Origin: Corynebacterium sp. HMSC074A01 | GTDB taxonomy: Bacteria > Actinomycetota > Actinomycetes > Mycobacteriales > Mycobacteriaceae | Reading direction: 5' to 3' | Assembly: GCF_001831515.1 (NCBI RefSeq) | Contig: NZ_KV825598.1 | Location: 237,906-284,467 of the forward strand | Length of the DNA: 46,562 nucleotides | In this document: positions 40,359 to 46,562 of the stretch, piece by piece | Layout of the letters: each line of letters begins with the position of its first letter | How positions within the stretch are numbered: the stretch's first letter is position 1 | Notes under the pieces: model-generated | The model's database searches: none | Told to the model about the DNA's origin: nothing | The model's input: the letters and a program-made list of their open reading frames with translations, nothing else | Position numbers and translations under genes: made by a program

Positions 40359-41090
40359 ATGCTCGCCCGCACGCGCCGGGGCATCGCCGCGCTTATCGAC
40401 GCCCTGTTGCCCCACTCCTCCCTCACCCCAGAACGCGCAGCGTGGGCGGTCGGCGCAGACGCGGCCGGCATCGCCCAGTGCGCCGGGTGGAACAAAGCCG
40501 CGCTGGTGGCCGAGCCGCTTTCGCGCGTCGCCCTCGCCGCCGTCCCGCTGCGCGTGAGCCGGGACCCGGTCCTGACCTGCGCAGTGCTCGCCTCCGCGGT
40601 GACCGTCTTCGAGCAGGAGCGTGTGCCGCACGCGCCGTCTGCACTCGGCGTCAGCACGCTAGCGAGCGCGCAGGCCGGCTACCTCACGCGCCTTGTGCAG
40701 CGGGGCGCCGCGGTGGGCCGAGTTGGACTTGCTACTGCGGTAGGCGCAGTTGCCGCCGGTGGCGCGATCGCCGCGTGGGCGGATCGCCGCCTGCTGCCCG
40801 CCACCCTCATCGGTGGCGTGGCGGTGGCCGCGACGGCGGCAGCGGCAAACGATCCGGCCTTCCGCGCCAACACGAACGATCCGGCGCGCGAGGGCCTAAG
40901 CCACGGTGCGAACCTCATACTCAGTGCCGAGGGGCTGCGCCTGCTCACGAATGCGGGCCTGGTCGGCAAGGCCTGCGATGCGGTCGGCCTGCCCGCCGGT
41001 TTGGGGGAGCGCGGCGCGCGTGCGGCGGTGTCCTGGGCCGGCTCGATTGGCCAGCTCCTGCTCGTTCACGGGCTCAGCGCCCGCGACTAA
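40359..41090 (+). CDS. uncharacterised membrane protein downstream of topA
   Basis: 243 residues, ATG directly after the topA stop, so probably cotranscribed. Ala-rich with several hydrophobic segments (about 55-75, 70-90, 120-150, 150-165, 225-240). I do not recognise it. The arrangement NKAALVAEPL followed by repeated short helices faintly resembles YhhN/TMEM86 proteins, but the usual Lys-Pro is not present, so no function is assigned. It ends 9 bp before the convergent cyaB. Confidence 0.7.
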   Translation: MLARTRRGIAALIDALLPHSSLTPERAAWAVGADAAGIAQCAGWNKAALVAEPLSRVALAAVPLRVSRDPVLTCAVLASAVTVFEQERVPHAPSALGVSTLASAQAGYLTRLVQRGAAVGRVGLATAVGAVAAGGAIAAWADRRLLPATLIGGVAVAATAAAANDPAFRANTNDPAREGLSHGANLILSAEGLRLLTNAGLVGKACDAVGLPAGLGERGARAAVSWAGSIGQLLLVHGLSARD

Positions 41091-41099
41091 GACGCGGAA

Positions 41100-42626
41100 C
41101 TAGTAACGGTCCGCCAAGGTGGAGCGCACCGGGCGGGCCAGCTGCGTCATCTTGTTGCGCCCGCGCAGTTCCACGGACTTCATCAGCGTCCAGCGCTGCT
41201 GCTCGACCTCGTTCGCGGCGCGTAGCGTGGCGGCGTTGGTCAGCACGCGGCCGGGCACGCCCTTAGCCAGTTCGGTCAGGCGTGCCGCGGCGTTGACGGC
41301 GTCGCCGATGACGGTGTACTCGAAGCGGTCGTGCCCGCCGATATGGCCCGCAACGACGTGGCCGGAGGCCACGCCCACCCCGGCTTCGAGCTGAAGGCCG
41401 TTGAGTTCTTGGCGGAGTTCGCGGGCGGCTTGGAGGGCGTGCGAGGCCGCGTCGTGAAGCGAGACTGGGGCCCCAAAGACGGCGAGCGCGGCGTCGCCCT
41501 GGAACTTATTGATCACGCCCTTGTTGCGGTGCACAACCTCGACGACAACCTCGAAGAAGTCGTTGAGTGCGGCCACGACCTCCTCGGGCGTGTGGTTGAC
41601 GGCAAAGGTGGTGGAGCCGACGACGTCGACAAACACGACGGCGACTTTGCGGTCCTCGCCGCCCAGTTCCGGCTTTTCTTCGAGCGCTTTCTGCGCGACC
41701 TCGCTGCCCACGTAGCGGCCAAAAATGTCGCGGACGCGCTGACGTTCGCGCAGGCCCCGCATCATCTCGTTGAAACCGGCCTGGAGCACGCCGATCTCGG
41801 AGCCGTCGTAGATGTCCACCTGCGTGTTGGTCTCGCCGCGGCGTACGCGGTTGATGGCGTCCTGCAGCTCCTTGATCGGGTCGACGACGCTCATAATCAC
41901 AAAGGCGGTGCCAAACGCGCCGGTGGCCATGGCGGACAAGGCCAGCACGAACACGGCCGGTTGCAGCTCGCCCGGGGTGTTGGTGAAGTAGCCGCGGGAC
42001 TGGGCGAGGAACAGCAGGAGGATCCCCAGCATCGGCACGGCCGAGGTGGTGAACCACGTCATGTAGAGACGCTGCTTAATCGGCGGTTCCAGCGTCGCGT
42101 CCTCGAAGCGGCGCGCCAGGGCCTCGGCCGCGATGGGGCGCACCAGCCGCTCGGCCTGCAGGTAGGTCAGCACGGCGGTGACGAAGCAGGCCATGGAGGT
42201 GGCCACGAAGATGACCACCGCAAAGCGCCCGCTCGTGCGCGCGGTGAGCACGGTGAGGATCGTGATACCGATCAGCCATACCCCCACCACGATCAGGGTT
42301 TGCAGCACCGGCAAGCGCAGCACCAGCCGTCGCACCATGTTCGGGTCGTGGTCTTGCGGCCGATGCTGCCACTCCAGCACCGGCCGGAAGAGGAAGAAGG
42401 TGACAACCATCCCCAGCACCACGGCACACGCGACGTAGACCAGCCCGATCAGCCCGAGCGTGGAGTTGTGCAGCGCCAGCTGCTCGGTCTCCGGCATGGG
42501 GATGAAGAAGCGGATGAACGCCATGATGGCGGCGGCACCAAGCAGGTTGGTTCCCAGCACGGTTGCGGCGTAGAGGGGCCAGGAGGTCCCCCACACCCAA
42601 CGCAAGCCGTGCCAGAATCTGTTCAT
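41100..42626 (-). CDS. cyaB: membrane-bound class III adenylate cyclase
   Basis: Makes cAMP, the ligand of GlxR. 508 residues: six transmembrane helices (about 15-250), a HAMP domain (about 255-310, with VDPIKELQDAINRVRRGE), then a cyclase domain (about 330-500). Metal-binding Asp residues are in VFVDVVGSTTF and NKFQGDAALAVFG. The Lys of NKFQGD gives adenine specificity, and the transition-state Asn/Arg are in VIGDAVNAAARL, so it should be catalytically competent. TAAGGT 8 nt before the ATG indicates a leaderless start, back to back with holB. Confidence 0.95.
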   Translation of the reverse strand: MNRFWHGLRWVWGTSWPLYAATVLGTNLLGAAAIMAFIRFFIPMPETEQLALHNSTLGLIGLVYVACAVVLGMVVTFFLFRPVLEWQHRPQDHDPNMVRRLVLRLPVLQTLIVVGVWLIGITILTVLTARTSGRFAVVIFVATSMACFVTAVLTYLQAERLVRPIAAEALARRFEDATLEPPIKQRLYMTWFTTSAVPMLGILLLFLAQSRGYFTNTPGELQPAVFVLALSAMATGAFGTAFVIMSVVDPIKELQDAINRVRRGETNTQVDIYDGSEIGVLQAGFNEMMRGLRERQRVRDIFGRYVGSEVAQKALEEKPELGGEDRKVAVVFVDVVGSTTFAVNHTPEEVVAALNDFFEVVVEVVHRNKGVINKFQGDAALAVFGAPVSLHDAASHALQAARELRQELNGLQLEAGVGVASGHVVAGHIGGHDRFEYTVIGDAVNAAARLTELAKGVPGRVLTNAATLRAANEVEQQRWTLMKSVELRGRNKMTQLARPVRSTLADRY

Positions 42627-42634
42627 GGTGTATT

Positions 42635-42640
42635 ACCTTA
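42635..42640 (-). promoter_or_regulatory. -10 box of leaderless cyaB promoter
   Basis: TAAGGT on the minus strand, 8 nt before ATG 42626 and only 9 bp from the opposing holB -10 box. Confidence 0.5.
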
Positions 42641-42649
42641 GCGAACGAG

Positions 42650-42655
42650 TACGCT
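42650..42655 (+). promoter_or_regulatory. -10 box of leaderless holB promoter
   Basis: TACGCT ends 8 nt before GTG 42664. The whole cyaB-holB gap is 37 bp, so the polymerase footprints must overlap. Confidence 0.5.
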
Positions 42656-42663
42656 AGGGCGCT

Positions 42664-43890
42664 GTGAACCTGCCCCAGTTTCGAAGTGTTGCCGAGCGCC
42701 TCGCGGATGCGCCGAATGTCCGCGAGGTCATCCTTGCCGCGGCCAGCGCTGCGCGGGAGCAATCGCTTATCGACGCCCCCCGCCAGGACTACGCCATGAC
42801 CCACTCCTGGCTCTTTACCGGCCCACCCGGATCGGGCCGGTCGCAGGCCGCGCTGGCCTTCGCCGCAGCCCTGGTCTGCACGGATCCGAACGAGGTCGGG
42901 TGCGGGCGGTGCAAGGGCTGCCTTGACGCGCTGGCGGGCCAGCACACCGACATCGTGCACGTGGTGCCGAAGGAACTGATCATCAAGACGGAATACATCC
43001 GTGAGATCGTCGCCCAGGCTGCACGGATGCCGACGGTCGCGCCCTACCGGGTACTCATCATCGAAAACGCGGATCGCCTCCACCCCGCTGCCGCGGACGC
43101 GCTGCTGAAAACGGTGGAGGAGCCGCCGGAGCGCACCGTGATTATCCTGCTCGCGCCGTCGACAGACCCGGAGGACTTCTCACAGACGCTGCGCTCGCGC
43201 TGCCGCCACCTTTATATCCCCTCGCCGTCCGAGGCGGAGCTGGTGAACATCCTCATGCAGGAAGAAGGTGCCACCGAGCACGACGCCCGCCTCGCTGCGG
43301 CGACCTCGCTGCGCCACGTCGGGCGTGCCCGCCTCTTGGTCCGCAGCCCCGAGATCCAAAAGCGCCGAGCGCAGGCCATCAACATGGCGGAGCTGATCTT
43401 CCAGGGTGCGTACGCCTTCCAGGCTGTTGGCTCGCTGATCAAGGCGACGGAGAAGGAAGCAGTCGACTCCTACGCGGACGAAGACGCCGCGGAGCGCGCC
43501 AAACTCGAGCAGGCCCTCGGCATGGGCGCAAAGGGCAAGGGCGCGGCCAAGGCGCTGCGCGGGGCCGCGAGCTCGCTGAAGGAACTCGAAGCCCGGCAGA
43601 AGGCGCGCAGCACTCGCCGCAAGCGTGACGTCTTCGACCTGGTCCTGGTGGATCTCGCCGGCGTGTACCGCGATGCGCTGGTGGTGCAGGCCGGTGCCGA
43701 CGTCCCGCTGACCCACCCCGATTTCGAACCGCTCGCCCGCGAACTCGCCGAACGCGTCCCTGCCTCCGGCCTGGTCGCCTGCCTGGACGCGATCGCCCAG
43801 TGCCGCGCGCGTCTGCACCAGTCGGTGACCCCAGCCGTGGCGTTCAACGGCATGATCGGGCATCTGCGCGTCGCTTGCGGCGTACGCTGA
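42664..43890 (+). CDS. holB: DNA polymerase III subunit delta prime (clamp loader)
   Basis: 408 residues. The N-terminal AAA+ domain has a P-loop variant GPPGSGRS (Arg in place of Lys), as expected for the non-hydrolysing delta prime subunit. The zinc module CGRCKGC follows, then sensor regions ENADRLHPAAADALLKTVEEPP and RSRCRHL. A longer charged linker (about 255-315) and a C-terminal collar domain complete it. It loads the sliding clamp with DnaX and HolA. Same neighbourhood (cyclase-holB-tRNA-Thr) as in mycobacteria. Confidence 0.95.
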   Translation: MNLPQFRSVAERLADAPNVREVILAAASAAREQSLIDAPRQDYAMTHSWLFTGPPGSGRSQAALAFAAALVCTDPNEVGCGRCKGCLDALAGQHTDIVHVVPKELIIKTEYIREIVAQAARMPTVAPYRVLIIENADRLHPAAADALLKTVEEPPERTVIILLAPSTDPEDFSQTLRSRCRHLYIPSPSEAELVNILMQEEGATEHDARLAAATSLRHVGRARLLVRSPEIQKRRAQAINMAELIFQGAYAFQAVGSLIKATEKEAVDSYADEDAAERAKLEQALGMGAKGKGAAKALRGAASSLKELEARQKARSTRRKRDVFDLVLVDLAGVYRDALVVQAGADVPLTHPDFEPLARELAERVPASGLVACLDAIAQCRARLHQSVTPAVAFNGMIGHLRVACGVR

Positions 43891-43964
43891 CCTGCTGGTT
43901 TATCGTTTAGTGGTTTCTGCACTACAATCGTTTTCCGGTACAGCGTCGCTATGCGTGTTGTCCG

Positions 43965-44040
43965 GCCGCCTTAGCTCAGTCGGCAGAGCGTTTCACTCGT
44001 AATGAAAAGGTCGCGAGTTCGATTCTCGCAGGCGGCTCCA
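43965..44040 (+). tRNA. tRNA-Thr (anticodon CGT)
   Basis: Full cloverleaf: acceptor GCCGCCT/AGGCGGC, D-stem GCTC/GAGC, anticodon stem TTTCA/TGAAA with loop CTCGTAA (anticodon CGT, reading ACG), T-stem GCGAG/CTCGC with TTCGATT, discriminator T and encoded CCA. Candidate promoters upstream are TACAAT (43923-43928) and TATGCG (43951-43956). Confidence 0.97.
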
Positions 44041-44042
44041 CC

Positions 44043-44079
44043 AAAACCCCAGCTAGAACACCGTTTTAGCTGGGGTTTT
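44043..44079 (+). terminator. terminator of tRNA-Thr
   Basis: AAAACCCCAGCTA / TAGCTGGGGTTTT stem with further AAC/GTT pairing inside and a T-rich end. A partial second copy lies at 45742-45775. Confidence 0.85.
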
Positions 44080-44400
44080 GTCGTCGTTTCGCGCGTCCAG
44101 TTGCCGATTAGCCCGATCAGCGACATCACGCAAAGTGGGGAGCAGCGGGCCTGGTCCTAGATGCACAAAAGCCCCGCACGTAGCGGGGCCTCTGGCAATG
44201 TGGAGTTGCACACGACATGCAATCTCTACGCCTCAAATGGTAATGCAAAGCCACCAGTAGACATAAGGAGCAGATCGAACGGCACGGAGCATCAGATAAA
44301 TATCGATTCCATAACTAAACGCAACTCTGGTTGATGATTACTTGTGCTTCTTCTTTACTGGGGAGGTACCTGAATTGAGTACGAGAGGAGTTGATCCGCA
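44080..44400. other. gene-free stretch after tRNA-Thr
   Basis: No credible gene is seen here. The base composition falls well below the neighbouring core genes from about 44200 on. The stretch contains a GCCCCGC/GCGGGGC hairpin (44171-44189) preceded by AAAA, which would be an intrinsic terminator on the minus strand (reading ...GCGGGGCTTTT), and a smaller GAGTTGCA/TGCAATCTC inverted repeat near 44204-44225. The minus strand holds only short open pieces broken by stops, so it may be the relic of a minus-strand gene. Confidence 0.4.
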
Positions 44401-44737
44401 ATGCATTACACCAGGAAGTTTGCCCCATCGTTTTGATTTCTGCGTTAGTGGTTGGGGGGGCCGGCTAAGGCGCAAATTGATGGCCCTTCGCTAGTTCCGT
44501 GCTCGCCGTCGACTGGGTGCGTAACTGACGGAACTTACCAGTGGCAGGCCCCTATGCCTCCCAAGCTTACGGACGAAGAGCTGCGGCTATGTGATCAATG
44601 CAAAGTGCAAACGGTTGCTGCAGGACTAACCGCTGTGGCTGGAGGGTGGTGCTGTTGGGCAACTCGGTGCCGCAGTTATTGGTCCGTGTAAAGAAGTTCA
44701 CGACAAATACCAAGAACGCGTCGGGCGAGGAGAATAG
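44401..44737 (+). pseudogene. frameshifted gene for a small secreted Cys-containing protein
   Basis: Joining three reading frames gives a coherent protein of about 110 residues. It starts MHYTRKFAP at ATG 44401, with AGGAG about 10 nt upstream. It then runs into a hydrophobic signal core, IVLISALVVGG, with an Ala-Lys-Ala cleavage-like site, then CSPSTGCVTDGTYQW, then LTDEELRLCDQCKVQTVAAG. A Gly-rich segment ending GPCKEVHDKYQERVGRGE stops at 44735-44737. Each junction falls in a homopolymer: CCCC (about 44423), seven G (44454-44460) and GGG (about 44646). Either the gene is decayed or the sequence has homopolymer errors. Function unknown. Confidence 0.6.
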
Positions 44738-44749
44738 GAGACAGGTCAT

Positions 44750-44926
44750 ATGAGTGGACGATTCATTCTTTTGATTTTGGCGACAGCGTTGGCCTCCCTT
44801 TTGTTCATCTGGATGGTGCAAAGTTCGGAAACCCAGTTTTCCGGTTTCATCAGCGGAGCGGTAGCGCTATTCCTTGCTGCTCTTGCGGTGCGTGAGTGGA
44901 AGTCCAGGAACTCTCATCCGCATTAA
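44750..44926 (+). CDS. small membrane protein, 58 residues
   Basis: MSGRFILLILATALASLLFIW... with two hydrophobic helices (about 4-22 and 30-48) and a basic tail EWKSRNSHPH. GGAG lies about 10 nt before the ATG. It follows the frameshifted gene by 12 bp. The reading frame after its TAA continues in phase into the next gene with no further stop, so the two may once have been one membrane-anchored protein. Lower GC than the core genes. Confidence 0.65.
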   Translation: MSGRFILLILATALASLLFIWMVQSSETQFSGFISGAVALFLAALAVREWKSRNSHPH

Positions 44927-44968
44927 AGCGTTCATCTAGATGCCCCAGGCATCGTTCTGGGCGTAGAA

Positions 44969-45637
44969 GTGGAGCTACCCTGCTTCAGTGTGACCTACAC
45001 CGTGTACGAGGACAACTACATCATTCTCGAGGCCTCTGCCCCAGCCGCCGTGGAAGTAGACGTAGACCTACTTTTTGATCGTTTTAGGTGGGCAGAGTTA
45101 TCGCTTGGCTTCGCCAGCACCGGGGGTTCCTTGAACGAGGAAGTCTCTTCGGGTCTCTGGGAACTCAATGACGTCACACGCAACATGATCAAAGAGCTAC
45201 AAGCTATCCAAGTACATGTGAATGTCCGCTCTGCGGAGGGCCGATTGCCCCTTCGGCAGCTCTTCGCTGTGTGGGACTTGGCGCTCCCTGTAGCTATCTT
45301 TTCGGACCTTCGGTCGGTCGCCATGAAGAGAATTTCGCGTCCTGGAATCTCTCCAGTGCAGCGGAATCCCTTTCCTGACTTCTATTCGCGGGATTGCCTT
45401 GAAGATGTGGGCAAGGAATCATGGGCAAGTGCTGTAGCGCTCGTCGATCATGTTGTAGTTCGGCACCACCCACCTGAGCAAGGGAAAATCGCGTTGAGTG
45501 TTGGAGGAAAGAAGACCAAAGAAGCAACGTTCTATGCAGAAGGATTCCGCCCCGTGATCATCTCCCGTGATTTTGAATCGATCTTGGGTGATCTTCCCCT
45601 AGAAGAAGAATGGTCTGTCGCAGCTATCCGGATATGA
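44969..45637 (+). CDS. hypothetical protein of the post-tRNA segment
   Basis: 222 residues from GTG 44969. No recognised domain. Mixed alpha/beta, rich in Val/Leu/Glu, with VTYTVYEDNYIILEA near the start and ISRDFESILGDLPLEEEW at the end. No Shine-Dalgarno is seen at the GTG. In phase upstream, back to the stop of the 58-residue membrane protein, the frame reads VHLDAPGIVLGVEVELP, which looks like real protein. The true product may therefore be the soluble domain of a membrane-anchored protein cut by an in-frame TAA. Composition suggests acquired DNA. Confidence 0.6.
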   Translation: MELPCFSVTYTVYEDNYIILEASAPAAVEVDVDLLFDRFRWAELSLGFASTGGSLNEEVSSGLWELNDVTRNMIKELQAIQVHVNVRSAEGRLPLRQLFAVWDLALPVAIFSDLRSVAMKRISRPGISPVQRNPFPDFYSRDCLEDVGKESWASAVALVDHVVVRHHPPEQGKIALSVGGKKTKEATFYAEGFRPVIISRDFESILGDLPLEEEWSVAAIRI

Positions 45638-45702
45638 GCAGGGCATTGATTGCAGGCCTCAGCGACGAGATCAACGCACTCGAACCCGCGAGGCTGCATT
45701 GT

Positions 45703-45728
45703 CCAAACGGGGCTAGCTCCATTTGGAT
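45703..45728. repeat. palindrome, diverged third copy
   Basis: A 26-bp near-perfect palindrome whose core GGCTAGCTCCATTT matches the two copies at 25516 and 25585, with two changes in the left arm. It lies immediately before the partial tRNA-terminator copy. Confidence 0.75.
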
Positions 45729-45741
45729 CAAGGCCGGGCAG

Positions 45742-45775
45742 AAAACCCCAGTTCGAACCGTTTTAGCTGGGGTTT
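45742..45775 (+). repeat. partial duplicate of the tRNA-Thr terminator
   Basis: AAAACCCCAG...CCGTTTTAGCTGGGGTTT shares 10 plus 18 identical bases with 44043-44079. It still forms a 9-bp stem and a T-rich end, so it also works as a terminator for the preceding gene. Together the two copies bracket the 1.7-kb segment of unknown genes. Confidence 0.75.
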
Positions 45776-45849
45776 CTTCGTTAGCTGAGGTTCATCATGA
45801 GACCACGATATCCCGTTCTGGTTCACACCCCGAGAACTTAACCTAATGT

Positions 45850-46194
45850 TCACAGCTTTTTCATCCCCCATTCCCATCCCCCACGATCAGCATCAGGAGA
45901 GGGGGGAGCGTAGCAATGGGAAATCTTTGAAGCGTGAAAGTAGTCCGTGAACGGCTTTTGCTCAAGATGCACACATTCCTCAGAGTCCCATTCGAACGAT
46001 GCCAATTCATGCCAGACCTCAAATTGTAGCCGCAAACAATGCAGATCCTTAAGGCCAAAAAAGCTGCATAGCTCTGAAATCGTAAACTCCGCAACGACTT
46101 CATCTTTGTACAGCTTAATCCGAACAACATGATGGTCAACGTCTACCGGTTCGCCACCCTCTAGGTTCCAGAGTGGGGTTTTTAACACTTTCAT
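45850..46194 (-). CDS. hypothetical acidic protein
   Basis: 114 residues on the minus strand with an excellent ribosome-binding site (AAGGAGG, 5 nt before ATG 46194), so it is very probably expressed. Features: MKVLKTPLWNLEGGEPVDVD, many Asp/Glu, His and aromatic residues, no membrane segment, no recognised domain. Small acidic orphan proteins beside tRNA-linked islands are sometimes immunity or antitoxin-like proteins, but nothing here proves it. Confidence 0.7.
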   Translation of the reverse strand: MKVLKTPLWNLEGGEPVDVDHHVVRIKLYKDEVVAEFTISELCSFFGLKDLHCLRLQFEVWHELASFEWDSEECVHLEQKPFTDYFHASKISHCYAPPSPDADRGGWEWGMKKL

Positions 46195-46411
46195 TAGAGC
46201 CTCCTTAATTAGACTCCCCTGTAAAGTCTCCCTGGCACCGTTCCAAGTTAAAGGAATGGGGGTGGTGGTGCCACGTTATATCCAGCGCAACCTCTTGTGG
46301 CCAACACACTTCACTCACGTTCCCTTTCAATTAGGGTACGCCCCAGAGTTACATGTGATGTGCTGGCATTAATGAAACACGGCGAGTAGGAAGTCTAATT
46401 CAACCCCAACT

Positions 46412-46562
46412 TCTGCGGCCCGAGAATTTGGCTATCTCTCTGTTCGCACTATTTATTCCTCATTTTCCACGACCTTTCTCCGGCCCAACACGGCCGGGCC
46501 CGACCCCGCACGACTGAAGTTCATTCAGCACCTCCACGACGTCGACGTCCTGGTCCTCGATG
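46412..46562 (+). pseudogene. possible IS21-type IstB ATPase remnant (right edge)
   Basis: In one plus-strand frame the last 150 bases read AREFGYLSVRTIYSSF, then RLKFIQHLHDVDVLVLD, a hydrophobic Walker-B-like segment as in IstB helper ATPases of IS21 elements. The frame is open only from 46376, has no start codon and no Walker A, so it is a fragment, a frameshifted copy, or a chance match. The rest of 46195-46411 shows no gene, only the promoter region of the minus-strand neighbour and weak hairpins (GGCACC/GGTGCC). Confidence 0.35.

Larger units (their letters stand above)
6158..42775. repeat. dispersed 11-base word GCTTATCGACG, 12 copies
   Basis: Plus-strand copies start at 6434, 12224, 19822, 24677, 29327, 29603, 40391 and 42765. 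Minus-strand copies are at 6158-6168, 27291-27301, 28652-28662 and 38219-38229, and a one-base variant is at 15248-15258. Eight copies extend to GCTTATCGACGCC. All lie inside genes, in unrelated families, read as Leu-Ile-Asp, Ser-Ile-Ser or Val-Asp-Lys, with Tyr-Arg-Arg in the variant. The coordinates here are the span from first to last copy, not one element. Confidence 0.85.

Noticed and set aside
37452..40631. 1059-codon open frame antisense to topA
   Set aside because: Long antisense frames are expected opposite high-GC genes. TopA is complete with all motifs, and the antisense translation is Leu/Val/Arg/Asp-rich with no domain.
45610..45846. 78-codon plus-strand frame after the 222-residue gene
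   Set aside because: It runs through the palindrome and the terminator-like repeat, and has no ribosome-binding site.

Overview
The window is high-GC actinobacterial DNA and almost certainly a Corynebacterium chromosome. The evidence is gene content and order: sigC next to katA, an actinobacterial Mrp operon with a fused MrpA-MrpB subunit, a WhiB-family gene next to a PASTA-type class A penicillin-binding protein, glxR (the cAMP receptor), marP, the Tad/helicase 'secretion neighbourhood', topA, a class III adenylate cyclase and holB. From about 15 kb to 44 kb the order follows the M. tuberculosis Rv3644c-Rv3688c block (holB, cyclase, topA, cspA, helicase, tad, ssd, HAD phosphatase, holin-like, hydrolase, marP, Nudix, thioredoxin, nth, crp, MBL, RidA, whiB, ponA2, phosphoesterase, YqeY). 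No assembly or species name can be given from the sequence alone.

Layout. 1-3.2 kb: a membrane protein running off the left edge, ECF sigma factor SigC and a divergent catalase. 3.2-6.8 kb: an ABC exporter and a two-component system in one overlapping gene run. 6.8-12.8 kb: the mrp Na+/H+ antiporter operon on the minus strand. 13-15 kb: a heptad-repeat membrane protein, then about 390 bp of non-coding DNA full of hairpins (candidate sRNA, a 21-bp inverted repeat) and tRNA-Pro. 15-19.5 kb: phosphoesterase, YqeY-like protein, penicillin-binding protein and WhiB regulator. 19.5-25.5 kb: RidA, MBL hydrolase, GlxR, endonuclease III, thioredoxin-like protein, CoA pyrophosphatase and MarP. 25.4-25.6 kb: a G-rich minisatellite and two perfect palindromes. 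25.6-29 kb: two hydrolases, a small membrane protein and a HAD phosphatase. 29-33.6 kb: Ssd and a Tad pilus operon, preceded by two consensus DnaA boxes. 33.6-43.9 kb: helicase, cold-shock protein, DedA, topoisomerase I, adenylate cyclase and DNA polymerase III delta prime. 43.9 kb to the end: tRNA-Thr followed by a lower-GC accessory segment with broken or unknown genes and a possible IS21-type remnant.

The genes link in several ways. CyaB makes the ligand of GlxR, and a GlxR-like site lies between the penicillin-binding protein and the WhiB gene. Nth, holB and topA are DNA-maintenance genes. Catalase, WhiB, the thioredoxin-like protein and MarP are typical stress-defence genes. At least 13 genes appear to be transcribed without a leader, from TANNNT boxes 6-8 nt before the start codon. 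In two places a pair of such promoters lies back to back with the same 9-bp gap.

The most unusual signal is a dispersed DNA word, GCTTATCGACG. It occurs 12 times, on both strands and in several reading frames, inside unrelated genes. This looks like selection on DNA rather than on protein, and I do not recognise it as a described element.
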